Below, in pieces: positions 1-6,582 of a stretch of 6,666 nucleotides of DNA. The position numbers were made by a program, and so were the translations under genes. The DNA is taken from assembly GCA_016296235.1 (NCBI GenBank), contig JAEDJR010000107.1, positions 1-6,666 on the forward strand. Direction: 5' to 3'. The stretch is from Oscillospiraceae bacterium. GTDB taxonomy: Bacteria > Bacillota > Clostridia > Oscillospirales > Oscillospiraceae. The notes under the pieces are model-generated. The model saw only the letters and a program-made list of their open reading frames with translations, did no database searches and was not told the DNA's origin. Position 1 is the first letter of the stretch; the number at the start of each line of letters is the position of its first letter.

Positions 1-30
1 CGGGCCCCTCCGCTTCGCTGGCGCTCAGCA

Positions 31-51
31 CCTCCCCTATTGTAGGGGAGG
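31..51. repeat. GC-rich inverted repeat upstream of the chaperone operon
   Basis: Perfect 9-bp arms CCTCCCCTA (31-39) and TAGGGGAGG (43-51) enclose the loop TTG. No T-run follows on either side, so it does not look like an intrinsic terminator. The right arm begins TGTAGGGG, a theme that returns at 1291 (TGTAGGGCG) and 3210 (GTAGAGGGGG), which suggests a family of dispersed palindromic intergenic elements. The left window edge may cut a longer element. Confidence 0.6.
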
Positions 52-60
52 CATTGGCCT

Positions 61-105
61 TCTGCAAACCGCAACTGCTCTGCAAATCCCAGTTTCTCGG
101 TTTGC
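61..105. repeat. Spaced inverted repeat with internal direct repeat
   Basis: GCAAACCG (64-71) is the exact reverse complement of CGGTTTGC (98-105), with 26 bases between the arms. TCTGCAAA also occurs twice in direct orientation (61-68 and 79-86). No open frame with a ribosome site covers this stretch. It may be the continuation of the repeat element at 1-51; the role is unknown. Confidence 0.4.
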
Positions 106-157
106 TGACTGATACTGATAAGCATGTAGCTTTATTGTAGTACAAATTCGTGTTTCC

Positions 158-179
158 GGCAATGCGCATTGTCTTTTTT
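158..179 (+). terminator. Possible short terminator or operator palindrome
   Basis: CAATGCGCATTG (160-171) is a perfect 12-bp palindrome. Read as RNA it can form a 6-bp stem, GGCAAT with ATTGTC (one G-U pair), and a GCGC loop, followed directly by TTTTTT at 174-179. That is the form of a weak intrinsic terminator for a gene lying before the window. It could equally be a protein-binding palindrome in the leader of the chaperone operon. Confidence 0.3.
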
Positions 180-233
180 GAAAAATTTTTGAATTTGTTC
201 GCAATTGCTTCACACATTCCGGAAAAACTCATG

Positions 234-248
234 TAAAATAAATATTAT
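234..248 (+). promoter_or_regulatory. Weak candidate -10 region of the chaperone operon
   Basis: TAAAAT (234-239) and TATTAT (243-248) each differ from TATAAT at one position and lie 30-45 bases before the J-protein start. Neither has a convincing -35 box at 16-18 bp; TTGCTT at 205-210 is too far away. I found no CIRCE element (TTAGCACTC-N9-GAGTGCTAA) and no CtsR heptad (GGTCAAA) in 1-278, so classical HrcA or CtsR control is not visible. Confidence 0.25.
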
Positions 249-256
249 CACAGAAT

Positions 257-273
257 CTCGCAGAAGCGAGGGA
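257..273 (+). promoter_or_regulatory. Small hairpin overlapping the J-protein ribosome binding site
   Basis: CTCGC (257-261) and GCGAG (266-270) can pair around the loop AGAA. The right arm overlaps the only plausible Shine-Dalgarno sequence, GAGGGA (268-273), which ends 5 bases before the ATG at 279. A 5-bp stem that partly hides the ribosome site could lower translation at low temperature, but it is short and may mean nothing. Confidence 0.35.
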
Positions 274-278
274 TTTGG

Positions 279-842
279 ATGGCACGAGACCCCTATGAAG
301 TTCTGGGCGTTTCCAGAAACGCCTCGGACGATGAAATCAAAGCCGCATACCGCAAGCTGGCCAAACAATATCACCCCGATCTCAATCCCGGCGACCCCAC
401 TGCTGCCCGGAAAATGAACGAGGTCAACCAGGCCTATGACCAGATCAAGAACCCCCAGGCCTACCGGCAGTCCGCCGGGCCCCAGGGCTACTCTCCCTAC
501 GGGAACCCCTACGGAGACTTTTATGGCCGCAGCAGCTCACAAACGGAACAAGACCAGGCCGATTGGTCCGGAGACCCCTTTGAAGCGTTCTTCCGGGAGT
601 TCCAAAACCAGAGCCAGACCCACTACACCTATCACCGGGTCCGCCCCTTCAGTCTGCTGCGGACCATCATTCTGGTCTACCTGCTGATTAACCTGATGAG
701 CTGCATGGCCCGGAGCCTGTCCTATCATCAGAACTTTGACGCCTATTACGACGATTACCGGCAGTCAACCTATGGCGAGCAGGCGCAGGGCCCCTGGGCG
801 CAGTACGACAGCAGCCAGCCCGTCCCGGGCGGATGGAGGTGA
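279..842 (+). CDS. Membrane-anchored J-domain (DnaJ-like) co-chaperone
   Basis: Predicted 187-residue Hsp40-type protein that would recruit the DnaK encoded two genes downstream and stimulate its ATPase. Residues 4-65 form a J-domain: DPYEVLGVSRNAS opening, the helix EIKAAYRKLAKQY, the essential HPD triad at 32-34, then helices III and IV. Residues 65-118 are a Tyr/Gly/Ser/Gln-rich linker. Residues 123-144 are a hydrophobic segment preceded by Arg (120, 122, 128), so the J-domain is probably cytosolic with a ~43-residue acidic, Tyr/Gln-rich tail outside. There is no CxxCxGxG zinc finger and no DnaJ C-terminal domain, so it is not classical DnaJ (usually about 370-380 residues). ATG 279 is preceded by GAGGGA at 5 bases and starts exactly at the J-domain. 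The gene ends 4 bases before grpE, so the two are surely co-transcribed. The J-domain is certain; the membrane topology is inferred. Confidence 0.92.
   Translation: MARDPYEVLGVSRNASDDEIKAAYRKLAKQYHPDLNPGDPTAARKMNEVNQAYDQIKNPQAYRQSAGPQGYSPYGNPYGDFYGRSSSQTEQDQADWSGDPFEAFFREFQNQSQTHYTYHRVRPFSLLRTIILVYLLINLMSCMARSLSYHQNFDAYYDDYRQSTYGEQAQGPWAQYDSSQPVPGGWR
835..842 (+). promoter_or_regulatory. grpE ribosome binding site inside the end of the J-protein gene
   Basis: GGAGGTGA forms the last bases of the J-protein frame, its TGA stop being 840-842, and lies 4 bases before the grpE ATG at 847. This decides the grpE start and implies translational coupling between the two genes. Confidence 0.85.
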
Positions 843-846
843 CAGT

Positions 847-1290
847 ATGGGACTGTTTTTCAAAAAACCGCCGGAGCCCCAGGCCGATCTGCGCTGGGAG
901 GCCCTCAATGCGGAATATCAGAACTACCGCCGCCGGACTTCCCAGGAGCTGGAGACGGCCCAGACCCGTTCCGCCCGGCAGACCGCCGCTGCGTTTCTGC
1001 CCCTCTATGACGATCTGCAGCGGGCCCTGGCCTGCAGCTGCAGCGATCCCGCCTTTTACAAGGGCGTGGAGCTGATTTATAAGAGCCTGCTGGACACCCT
1101 GGCCTCTCTGGGCGTCCGGCCCATGGATTCCAAGGGCAAAATTTTCAATCCCACCTACCATGAAGCCGTGGAGCACATCACCGACCCCCGCTACCGGCAG
1201 GAGGAAATCGTGGAGGTTCTCCGGGTGGGGTTCACCATGGATGACGAAGTCATCCGCCACGCGAGAGTCGTCGTGGCAAACTGCGAATAA
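847..1290 (+). CDS. grpE: GrpE nucleotide exchange factor for DnaK, short form
   Basis: A 147-residue GrpE homologue that would release ADP from DnaK and so reset the Hsp70 cycle in the cytosol. Residues 17-60 contain the helical dimerisation signature (AEYQNYRRR at 22-30), followed by LPLYDDLQRAL. Residues 74-90 (VELIYKSLLDTLASLGV) lead to the C-terminal beta domain with FNPTYHEAVEH (100-110) and VLRVGFTMDDEVIRHARVVVAN (124-145). GrpE proteins are usually about 180-200 residues; this one lacks most of the acidic disordered N-terminus and has a short coiled coil. Canonical GrpE has R and RP in the last motif (RVIRPAMV); here they are E and RH. An in-frame ATG at 736 would add 37 residues inside the J-protein gene and is rejected, because ATG 847 has GGAGGTGA at 4 bases. 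A 101-base gap with repeats separates it from dnaK. Confidence 0.94.
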   Translation: MGLFFKKPPEPQADLRWEALNAEYQNYRRRTSQELETAQTRSARQTAAAFLPLYDDLQRALACSCSDPAFYKGVELIYKSLLDTLASLGVRPMDSKGKIFNPTYHEAVEHITDPRYRQEEIVEVLRVGFTMDDEVIRHARVVVANCE

Positions 1291-1320
1291 TGTAGGGCGA
1301 GGGCTTGCCCCCGCCCTACA
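1291..1320. repeat. Nested GC-rich inverted repeat between grpE and dnaK
   Basis: TGTAGGGCG (1291-1299) and CGCCCTACA (1312-1320) are perfect 9-bp arms. Inside them GGGC (1301-1304) and GCCC (1307-1310) continue the stem after one A-C mismatch, leaving almost no loop. It begins right after the grpE stop and has no T-run, so it fits an inserted palindromic (REP/MITE-like) element better than a terminator. In the mRNA it would make a strong stem that might lower read-through or protect the upstream message. Confidence 0.7.
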
Positions 1321-1357
1321 CGATACGCACGATACGATACGATCCGATATCGCGATA
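1319..1357. repeat. Degenerate GATAC short tandem repeat before dnaK
   Basis: CACGATACG occurs twice head to tail (1319-1327, 1328-1336). From 1331 the sequence runs in 5-base units GATAC, GATAC, GATCC, GATAT, then CGC and GATAC (1353-1357). The palindrome CGATATCG lies at 1345-1352. The tract is entirely within the dnaK leader, about 17 bases before its ribosome site. Confidence 0.6.
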
Positions 1358-1374
1358 CCATATTCAGCGGCAGC

Positions 1375-1381
1375 AAAGGAG
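1375..1381 (+). promoter_or_regulatory. dnaK ribosome binding site
   Basis: AAAGGAG lies 10 bases before the ATG at 1392 and fixes the dnaK start. The spacing is on the long side but acceptable. Confidence 0.75.
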
Positions 1382-1391
1382 TAATTGCACT

Positions 1392-3185
<1,794 letters not shown>

Positions 3186-3194
3186 TCGCCAAGC

Positions 3195-3228
3195 CCCCTC
3201 GTGCCCCCTGTAGAGGGGGCACGAGGGG
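3195..3228. repeat. Long perfect GC-rich inverted repeat after dnaK
   Basis: Arms 3195-3209 and 3214-3228 are perfectly complementary over 15 bp around a GTAG tetraloop. No T-run follows (the next bases are CGACGTATC), so it is not a typical intrinsic terminator, although it could stabilise the 3' end of the dnaK message. The TGTAG at its centre is shared with the elements at 31-51 and 1291-1320. Confidence 0.7.
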
Positions 3229-3297
3229 CGACGTATCATTTCAAATCATCCGCGAAGCGGAAACCTCTTTCCGGCTAACCGTATGATGCGCAAAGGT

Positions 3298-3330
3298 ACA
3301 GCCACAGTTTTCTGTGGCTGTTCTTCTGTT
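3298..3330 (+). terminator. Probable terminator of the chaperone operon
   Basis: ACAGCCACAG (3298-3307) pairs perfectly with CTGTGGCTGT (3312-3321) around the loop TTTT. The T-rich but interrupted TCTTCTGTT follows. It lies 112 bases after the dnaK stop, in the right orientation to end the operon transcript. Confidence 0.6.
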
Positions 3331-3381
3331 ATGTGATAAAATCGAACAAAAAAGACCTGCAAATCGGATTTTTCTGGTGTA

Positions 3382-3390
3382 TGATATAAG
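3382..3390 (+). promoter_or_regulatory. Possible extended -10 promoter of the regulator gene
   Basis: TGATATAAG contains an extended -10 (TG, one base, TATAAG) with one mismatch to TATAAT. No good -35 box lies 16-18 bp upstream, which is tolerated for extended -10 promoters. Transcription would begin near 3397, giving a leader of about 105 bases that contains the GTTGCA cluster. Confidence 0.4.
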
Positions 3391-3404
3391 GCAATAAAAA
3401 ATAG

Positions 3405-3460
3405 CATGCAACTGTTGGTTGCAAGGGCTGCTATAACAGCAACACGAAGTTGGTTGCATG
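3405..3460. promoter_or_regulatory. GTTGCA half-site cluster (candidate operator or leader structure)
   Basis: CATGCAAC (3405-3412) is the exact reverse complement of GTTGCATG (3453-3460). TGCAAC (3407-3412) and GTTGCA (3418-3423) form a closer inverted pair with 5 bases between. TTGGTTGCA occurs twice in direct orientation, at 3415-3423 and 3450-3458, 35 bp apart. GCTG/CAGC (3427-3430, 3437-3440) adds a small hairpin. Such a cluster before a DNA-binding regulator gene is what an autoregulatory operator would look like; an RNA leader structure is the alternative. Confidence 0.4.
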
Positions 3461-3503
3461 ATTTGTGCATTCTTGCTATGATTCGAAACAGGAGGTGTAA
3501 AGC

Positions 3504-4244
3504 ATGACATTAGGAGATAATATACAGTATTTGCGAAAGGTAAATGACATTACACAAGAGGAACTTGCAGAAAGACTCTCTGTTTCCAGACAAACTATTT
3601 CTAAATGGGAAACGAACCAGGTCTATCCTGAAATACCCAAACTGATCGAAATAGGAAATATATTTCATTGCAAGGTTGATGAACTATTGAAAGAAGACAT
3701 GGGGAAACGTAAGGACATTTATTCCGATGTAATAGTGAAAGAGATTCCCGGATTTCGCATGGGTCGATATGTTATCATTTCTCCGAATCCGGAACATGAT
3801 GTACAAGCTTATATGGATCGATGGGCCGAATCGAGTGGATTAAATGCAATTACGGATTATAAACCGAAACGGATTGGATGGGATTTTCCTTTCGTGTCGG
3901 CGGAACAGCAGAATCGATTTGGATTAAGAGGCTATGTGGCGGCTTATATATTGCCGGATGGATTTGAACCAAAATGCGGCGGTGTGGAAATCGCAAGTCA
4001 AGGAGCAGCAAATTACGCTTGCATAACGATTCGCGACCCGTTTTCAAGAGCATTTGAATATATTCCAACTGCGTATAAAAAGGTTTTGGAATACTTAAAG
4101 GCAAATGGATTCAAAGAAAATGGGAGCGGAGAATCCGTATCCTGTTTTGAATACGTCTATGAGAAAGACAATGCTACCTATATGGAAGTATGCATTCATG
4201 TTGATTCTGTCGGATACGCAAATCTATGTACGCCCATAAAATAG
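3504..4244 (+). CDS. XRE-family HTH regulator with GyrI-like ligand-binding domain
   Basis: A 246-residue transcription regulator. Residues 5-62 form a Cro/C1 helix-turn-helix: NIQYLRKVNDITQEELAERL, then the recognition helix region SVSRQTISKWETN (26-38) and a conserved tail ending KVDELLK. Residues 72-236 resemble the GyrI-like/AraC effector-binding fold that binds small, often hydrophobic or cationic, molecules: IPGFRMGRYV, GYVAAYILPDGFE, YACITIRDPFSRAFEYIPTAYKKVLEYLKANGF, CFEYVYEKD and YMEVCIHV. The start has AGGAGGTG at 6 bases. The gene is clearly AT-richer than its neighbours: bases 3541-3600 hold 21 G/C, against 36 in 1921-1980 of dnaK. This suggests horizontal acquisition. No obvious target gene is adjacent; the next gene is convergent, so self-regulation or a distant target is more likely. 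The HTH is certain; the C-terminal assignment rests on pattern and is moderate. Confidence 0.92.
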   Translation: MTLGDNIQYLRKVNDITQEELAERLSVSRQTISKWETNQVYPEIPKLIEIGNIFHCKVDELLKEDMGKRKDIYSDVIVKEIPGFRMGRYVIISPNPEHDVQAYMDRWAESSGLNAITDYKPKRIGWDFPFVSAEQQNRFGLRGYVAAYILPDGFEPKCGGVEIASQGAANYACITIRDPFSRAFEYIPTAYKKVLEYLKANGFKENGSGESVSCFEYVYEKDNATYMEVCIHVDSVGYANLCTPIK

Positions 4245-4260
4245 AAAATATCTGCGATAC

Positions 4261-4298
4261 AAAACGCCTCGGGTACCTTCAAAAGCCTGGGGCGTTTT
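4261..4298. terminator. Terminator after the regulator gene
   Basis: AAAACGCC (4261-4268) and GGCGTTTT (4291-4298) are perfect arms. The stem can continue inward with CUCGGG against CCUGGG-type pairs including wobbles. It starts 16 bases after the regulator stop. The A-run on one side and T-run on the other allow it to work in both directions. Confidence 0.7.
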
Positions 4299-4335
4299 AC
4301 ATCACTTCGCTCCGAACAAGCAGCGATCCGCTCAT

Positions 4336-4371
4336 GTCAAAAGGCGTGACCACTCCGTCACGCCTTTTGAC
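4336..4371. terminator. Strong bidirectional terminator between convergent genes
   Basis: GTCAAAAGGCGTGAC (4336-4350) and GTCACGCCTTTTGAC (4357-4371) are perfect 15-bp arms around the loop CACTCC. TGTTTTACTG follows on the plus strand. It lies midway between the convergent regulator and hydrolase genes and probably blocks read-through from either side, although the T-run is within the stem rather than after it. Confidence 0.6.
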
Positions 4372-4394
4372 TGTTTTACTGTCTTAAGAACACC

Positions 4395-4414
4395 GCCTCA
4401 ATCGGGAGGCTTTT
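4395..4414 (+). terminator. Short hairpin with T-run
   Basis: GCCTC (4395-4399) pairs with GAGGC (4406-4410) around AATCGG and is followed by TTTT (4411-4414). This is a small terminator-like hairpin on the plus strand, the third in this convergent gap. It lies 33 bases past the hydrolase stop in that gene's transcript, where no T-run follows immediately. Confidence 0.4.
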
Positions 4415-4446
4415 GCGCAGTTTTGACGGACAGAGCCTGCCTTTCC

Positions 4447-6501
4447 TTACAGCCACAGCCAGCCCAGGGCTTCCACGCCGGAGCAGATGATGGCGTTGTC
4501 GGGGGCCTCGGGATGGCGGATGTTGTGAATCAGGCGCTTCATCTCGTGGTAGGGGAACATGCAGCTCTTGACACCGGTTTCGCCCACGGGGTTGATGTCG
4601 AAGAACATCTCCTTGGCGATGGCGAAATCCCGCTCGTTGAGGTCGAGAATTTCATCGAGGATGGCGTCCTTCTTCACAGGATCGGTCTCGGCTTCATAGC
4701 GCAGGCCGGCCAGAGCCATGTCGTAGATCACGATGTTGCGGCGCTCGGCGTTCTCCCACTTGTCGAAGTGGGGCAGCCAGGGCCGCAGAACCGGATCGTC
4801 CCAGGCGGCCCGCTGGAGCCTGTGGATGGTCTCCAGCATCCGGGGGTGCCGGGCCTTGGCGGCCTCGATGGCAGGCACGTCCTGGGGCTGCACCTTGTTC
4901 TTCTGGAAGGGGAAGGCCGTGGTGTAGAGCGGCAGCTGGCTCTCGTGGATGGTCAGCATGTTCTCCATGACCCACAGCACGTCGCCGCCCAGCTTGCCGA
5001 AGTTCAGCTCCGCCGCCCGGGCATAGAACTCCTCGTTGGACATCCGGGAGCCCCAGCCAAAGTTGCCGTGGGCGAACAGGTGCATGGGCAGGCCATACCA
5101 CTCGAACATAAAGCCGTTGATGCCGTGGACTCCCCGCTGGACGCTGCCCCGGTGCTGGCGGATATCGGTCTCGATGGTCTGCTCGTTGGCCTCGTCCTCG
5201 TAGCGGAGCATGTTGCTCTGGAAGGTCCGGTAGAGACGGCCCATGGTGGAGGTGATGGAGTTGGCCTCGGAGTCGCGGCCCCAGATGTTGTCCTTGCCGA
5301 AGGCGTCGCACCATTTGTCGAACTCGCCTTCGGGGACGTACAGGCCCGGGGCCCAGAACAGCTTGATGCCCTTGGGCATGGTCTCCACGCACTCCCGCAG
5401 GAATTCCGGATCCTTTTCCAGAGGCGGCTGGCGGAAGGCCCGGATGCCGATGACGATGTCGGGATTGATGGCCTTGACGGCGTTCCAGATGTCGTTGAGC
5501 AGCCACATATTGGCCTTGTGCTTGGCCTCGCCGGGGGTCTTGGAGATGGCGTGCCAGCGCTTGCGGCAGCCCTCGCACTCGCAGAACCAGAAGCCCTCCT
5601 CGCTCTCCTCCAGGGTGTAGCCGTCGAAGCCCAGGCGGGCGATGTGCTCCATGGATTCGATGATGTAATCATGGGTGCCGGGATAGCTCAGGCACAGGGA
5701 GTCGAAATCGTTGAGGAAGCCCTGGGTGGCCGGGGGCTTCATCCGGGCCTCGGGGTGCTTGATGGTGTAGGCGCCGTTGTAGGAGTTGAGGCCCACATAG
5801 GCGAAGATTTTCACGCAGAACTTGTGGGCCAGCTGAATGAAGCGGTCCAGGAACGGCTCTTCCAGGTTGGGGTGGGTGTAGCGCACCGTGAGCCAGCGGC
5901 GGTTTTCGGCGTTCCAGATCTTCACCGGCACGTCCCGGAACACGGTTTCGGGGTGACCCGGCAGGTCGAAGGGCCAGTAGCCGTACATGACCAGGTTGAA
6001 CTGGTTGATTTTGTTGTCCAGGCAGATGTTGAGGTACTCGGCCCACTCGTCGTAGCCCCAGAGCTGGCTGTCAAAGCCCAGACGGCCGTAGCCGGCGTAC
6101 CAGGAGAAGGTCTGGGCGATGGCCCGCACCGGCAGGGAGGGCCAGTCCACAATGGAGCACAGGGGCAGGCGGCCGTCCTCCAGCAGCAGCTTCAGGGTGG
6201 TCAGGCCGTTGATCAGACCGACCCGGCCCTCATGGCGCAGGGTCACGCCGTCGGCGGCCACGTCCAGGGCATAGCCCTGATCCAGCAGCAGATCCCGGCG
6301 TTCACAGTCCACGCCGTCCAGACTGGACACGACGGTCAGAGGGAGGCCCTCGTCGGCGGAAAAGGCAATTTCGGGATGGTTCCAGAACCGCAGGCGGGCC
6401 AGCTCACGCGCTTCTTCGTCGCAGACCCGGAAGCCGGAAATGGGCGCAGTGAAGCCGCCGCTTTCGCGGAGCAGTTTCGGTTCGGGCAGAATGTTTATCA
6501 T
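4447..6501 (-). CDS. Putative cytoplasmic glycoside hydrolase, GH20-type N-terminal domain
   Basis: A 684-residue protein. Residues 1-120 resemble the zincin-like N-terminal domain found before GH20 and GH67 barrels (QGYALDVAADGVTLRHEGRVGLINGLTTLKLLL, 75-107). Residues 122-480 look like a TIM barrel: strand-like RAIAQTFSWY, NQFNLVMYGYWPFDLPGHPE, VKIFAYVGLN, FDGYTLEESEEG (292-303), IVIGIRAF, KLFWAPGLYV and INGFMFEWYG (461-470). Glu298/299/301/302 and Glu467 are candidate catalytic residues, but the classical GH20 Asp-Glu pair is not obvious. A CxCxxC cluster (307, 309, 312) follows the Glu cluster. The rest (490-684) is mostly helical. No signal peptide is seen, so it would act on imported oligosaccharides. 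Start ATG 6501 has AAGGAGG 8 bases upstream. It is the only gene of its transcript visible here and carries its own promoter. Hydrolase fold likely; substrate unknown; a non-catalytic or lyase-like role is not excluded. Confidence 0.9.
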   Translation of the reverse strand: MINILPEPKLLRESGGFTAPISGFRVCDEEARELARLRFWNHPEIAFSADEGLPLTVVSSLDGVDCERRDLLLDQGYALDVAADGVTLRHEGRVGLINGLTTLKLLLEDGRLPLCSIVDWPSLPVRAIAQTFSWYAGYGRLGFDSQLWGYDEWAEYLNICLDNKINQFNLVMYGYWPFDLPGHPETVFRDVPVKIWNAENRRWLTVRYTHPNLEEPFLDRFIQLAHKFCVKIFAYVGLNSYNGAYTIKHPEARMKPPATQGFLNDFDSLCLSYPGTHDYIIESMEHIARLGFDGYTLEESEEGFWFCECEGCRKRWHAISKTPGEAKHKANMWLLNDIWNAVKAINPDIVIGIRAFRQPPLEKDPEFLRECVETMPKGIKLFWAPGLYVPEGEFDKWCDAFGKDNIWGRDSEANSITSTMGRLYRTFQSNMLRYEDEANEQTIETDIRQHRGSVQRGVHGINGFMFEWYGLPMHLFAHGNFGWGSRMSNEEFYARAAELNFGKLGGDVLWVMENMLTIHESQLPLYTTAFPFQKNKVQPQDVPAIEAAKARHPRMLETIHRLQRAAWDDPVLRPWLPHFDKWENAERRNIVIYDMALAGLRYEAETDPVKKDAILDEILDLNERDFAIAKEMFFDINPVGETGVKSCMFPYHEMKRLIHNIRHPEAPDNAIICSGVEALGWLWL

Positions 6502-6509
6502 CGGGCATT

Positions 6510-6516
6510 CCTCCTT
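6510..6516 (-). promoter_or_regulatory. Ribosome binding site of the hydrolase gene
   Basis: AAGGAGG on the minus strand ends 8 bases before ATG 6501. A second ATG at 6508-6506 is out of frame and only one base from the site, so it is not the start. Confidence 0.85.
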
Positions 6517-6539
6517 GGCGGTTTTTGTATATTGTGTAT

Positions 6540-6568
6540 ATTATCAAATACCGCGGCGGCAAAGTCAA
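6540..6568 (-). promoter_or_regulatory. Sigma-A-type promoter of the hydrolase gene
   Basis: On the minus strand TTGACT (-35, 6568-6563) and GATAAT (-10, 6545-6540) are separated by exactly 17 bp, each with one mismatch to consensus. Transcription would begin near 6533, leaving a short leader to the ribosome site at 6516. The A-rich run at about 6596-6584, upstream of the -35, resembles an UP element. Confidence 0.8.
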
Positions 6569-6582
6569 CGCCTTTGCCGCCG
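6554..6582. promoter_or_regulatory. 11-bp inverted repeat over the -35 box (candidate operator)
   Basis: CGGCGGCAAAG (6554-6564) and CTTTGCCGCCG (6572-6582) are perfect arms with a 7-base centre. The -35 hexamer of the hydrolase promoter (6563-6568) lies in the palindrome, so a bound protein would compete directly with RNA polymerase. As an alternative, on the plus strand the hairpin is followed by ATTTTCTTTTTT (6584-6595) and could act as a terminator, though no plus-strand gene ends here. Confidence 0.6.

Larger units (their letters stand above)
3186..3503. other. Intergenic region between dnaK and the regulator gene
   Basis: This 318-base gap holds, in order, a strong 15-bp inverted repeat (3195-3228), a likely terminator (3298-3330), a possible extended -10 (3382-3390), a GTTGCA half-site cluster (3405-3460) and the regulator's ribosome site AGGAGGTG (3490-3497). 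The base composition changes from GC-rich to AT-rich near 3330. Minus-strand open frames at 3241-3510 have no supporting ribosome site or family resemblance and run through these elements. Confidence 0.6.

Noticed and set aside
1..278. CIRCE (HrcA) or CtsR operator before the chaperone operon
   Set aside because: I looked for TTAGCACTC/GAGTGCTAA and GGTCAAA and found neither.
736..846. Upstream in-frame start for GrpE
   Set aside because: It would overlap the J-protein gene by more than 100 bases; ATG 847 has an excellent ribosome site and suits the family.
1305..1391. Upstream in-frame start for DnaK
   Set aside because: It would add 29 residues made from the GATAC repeats and has no ribosome site; the conserved DnaK N-terminus begins at 1392 behind AAAGGAG.
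3241..3510. Minus-strand small open frames (89 and 74 residues)
   Set aside because: They cross the terminator hairpin and the regulator's promoter region, have no recognisable motif, and lack convincing ribosome sites.
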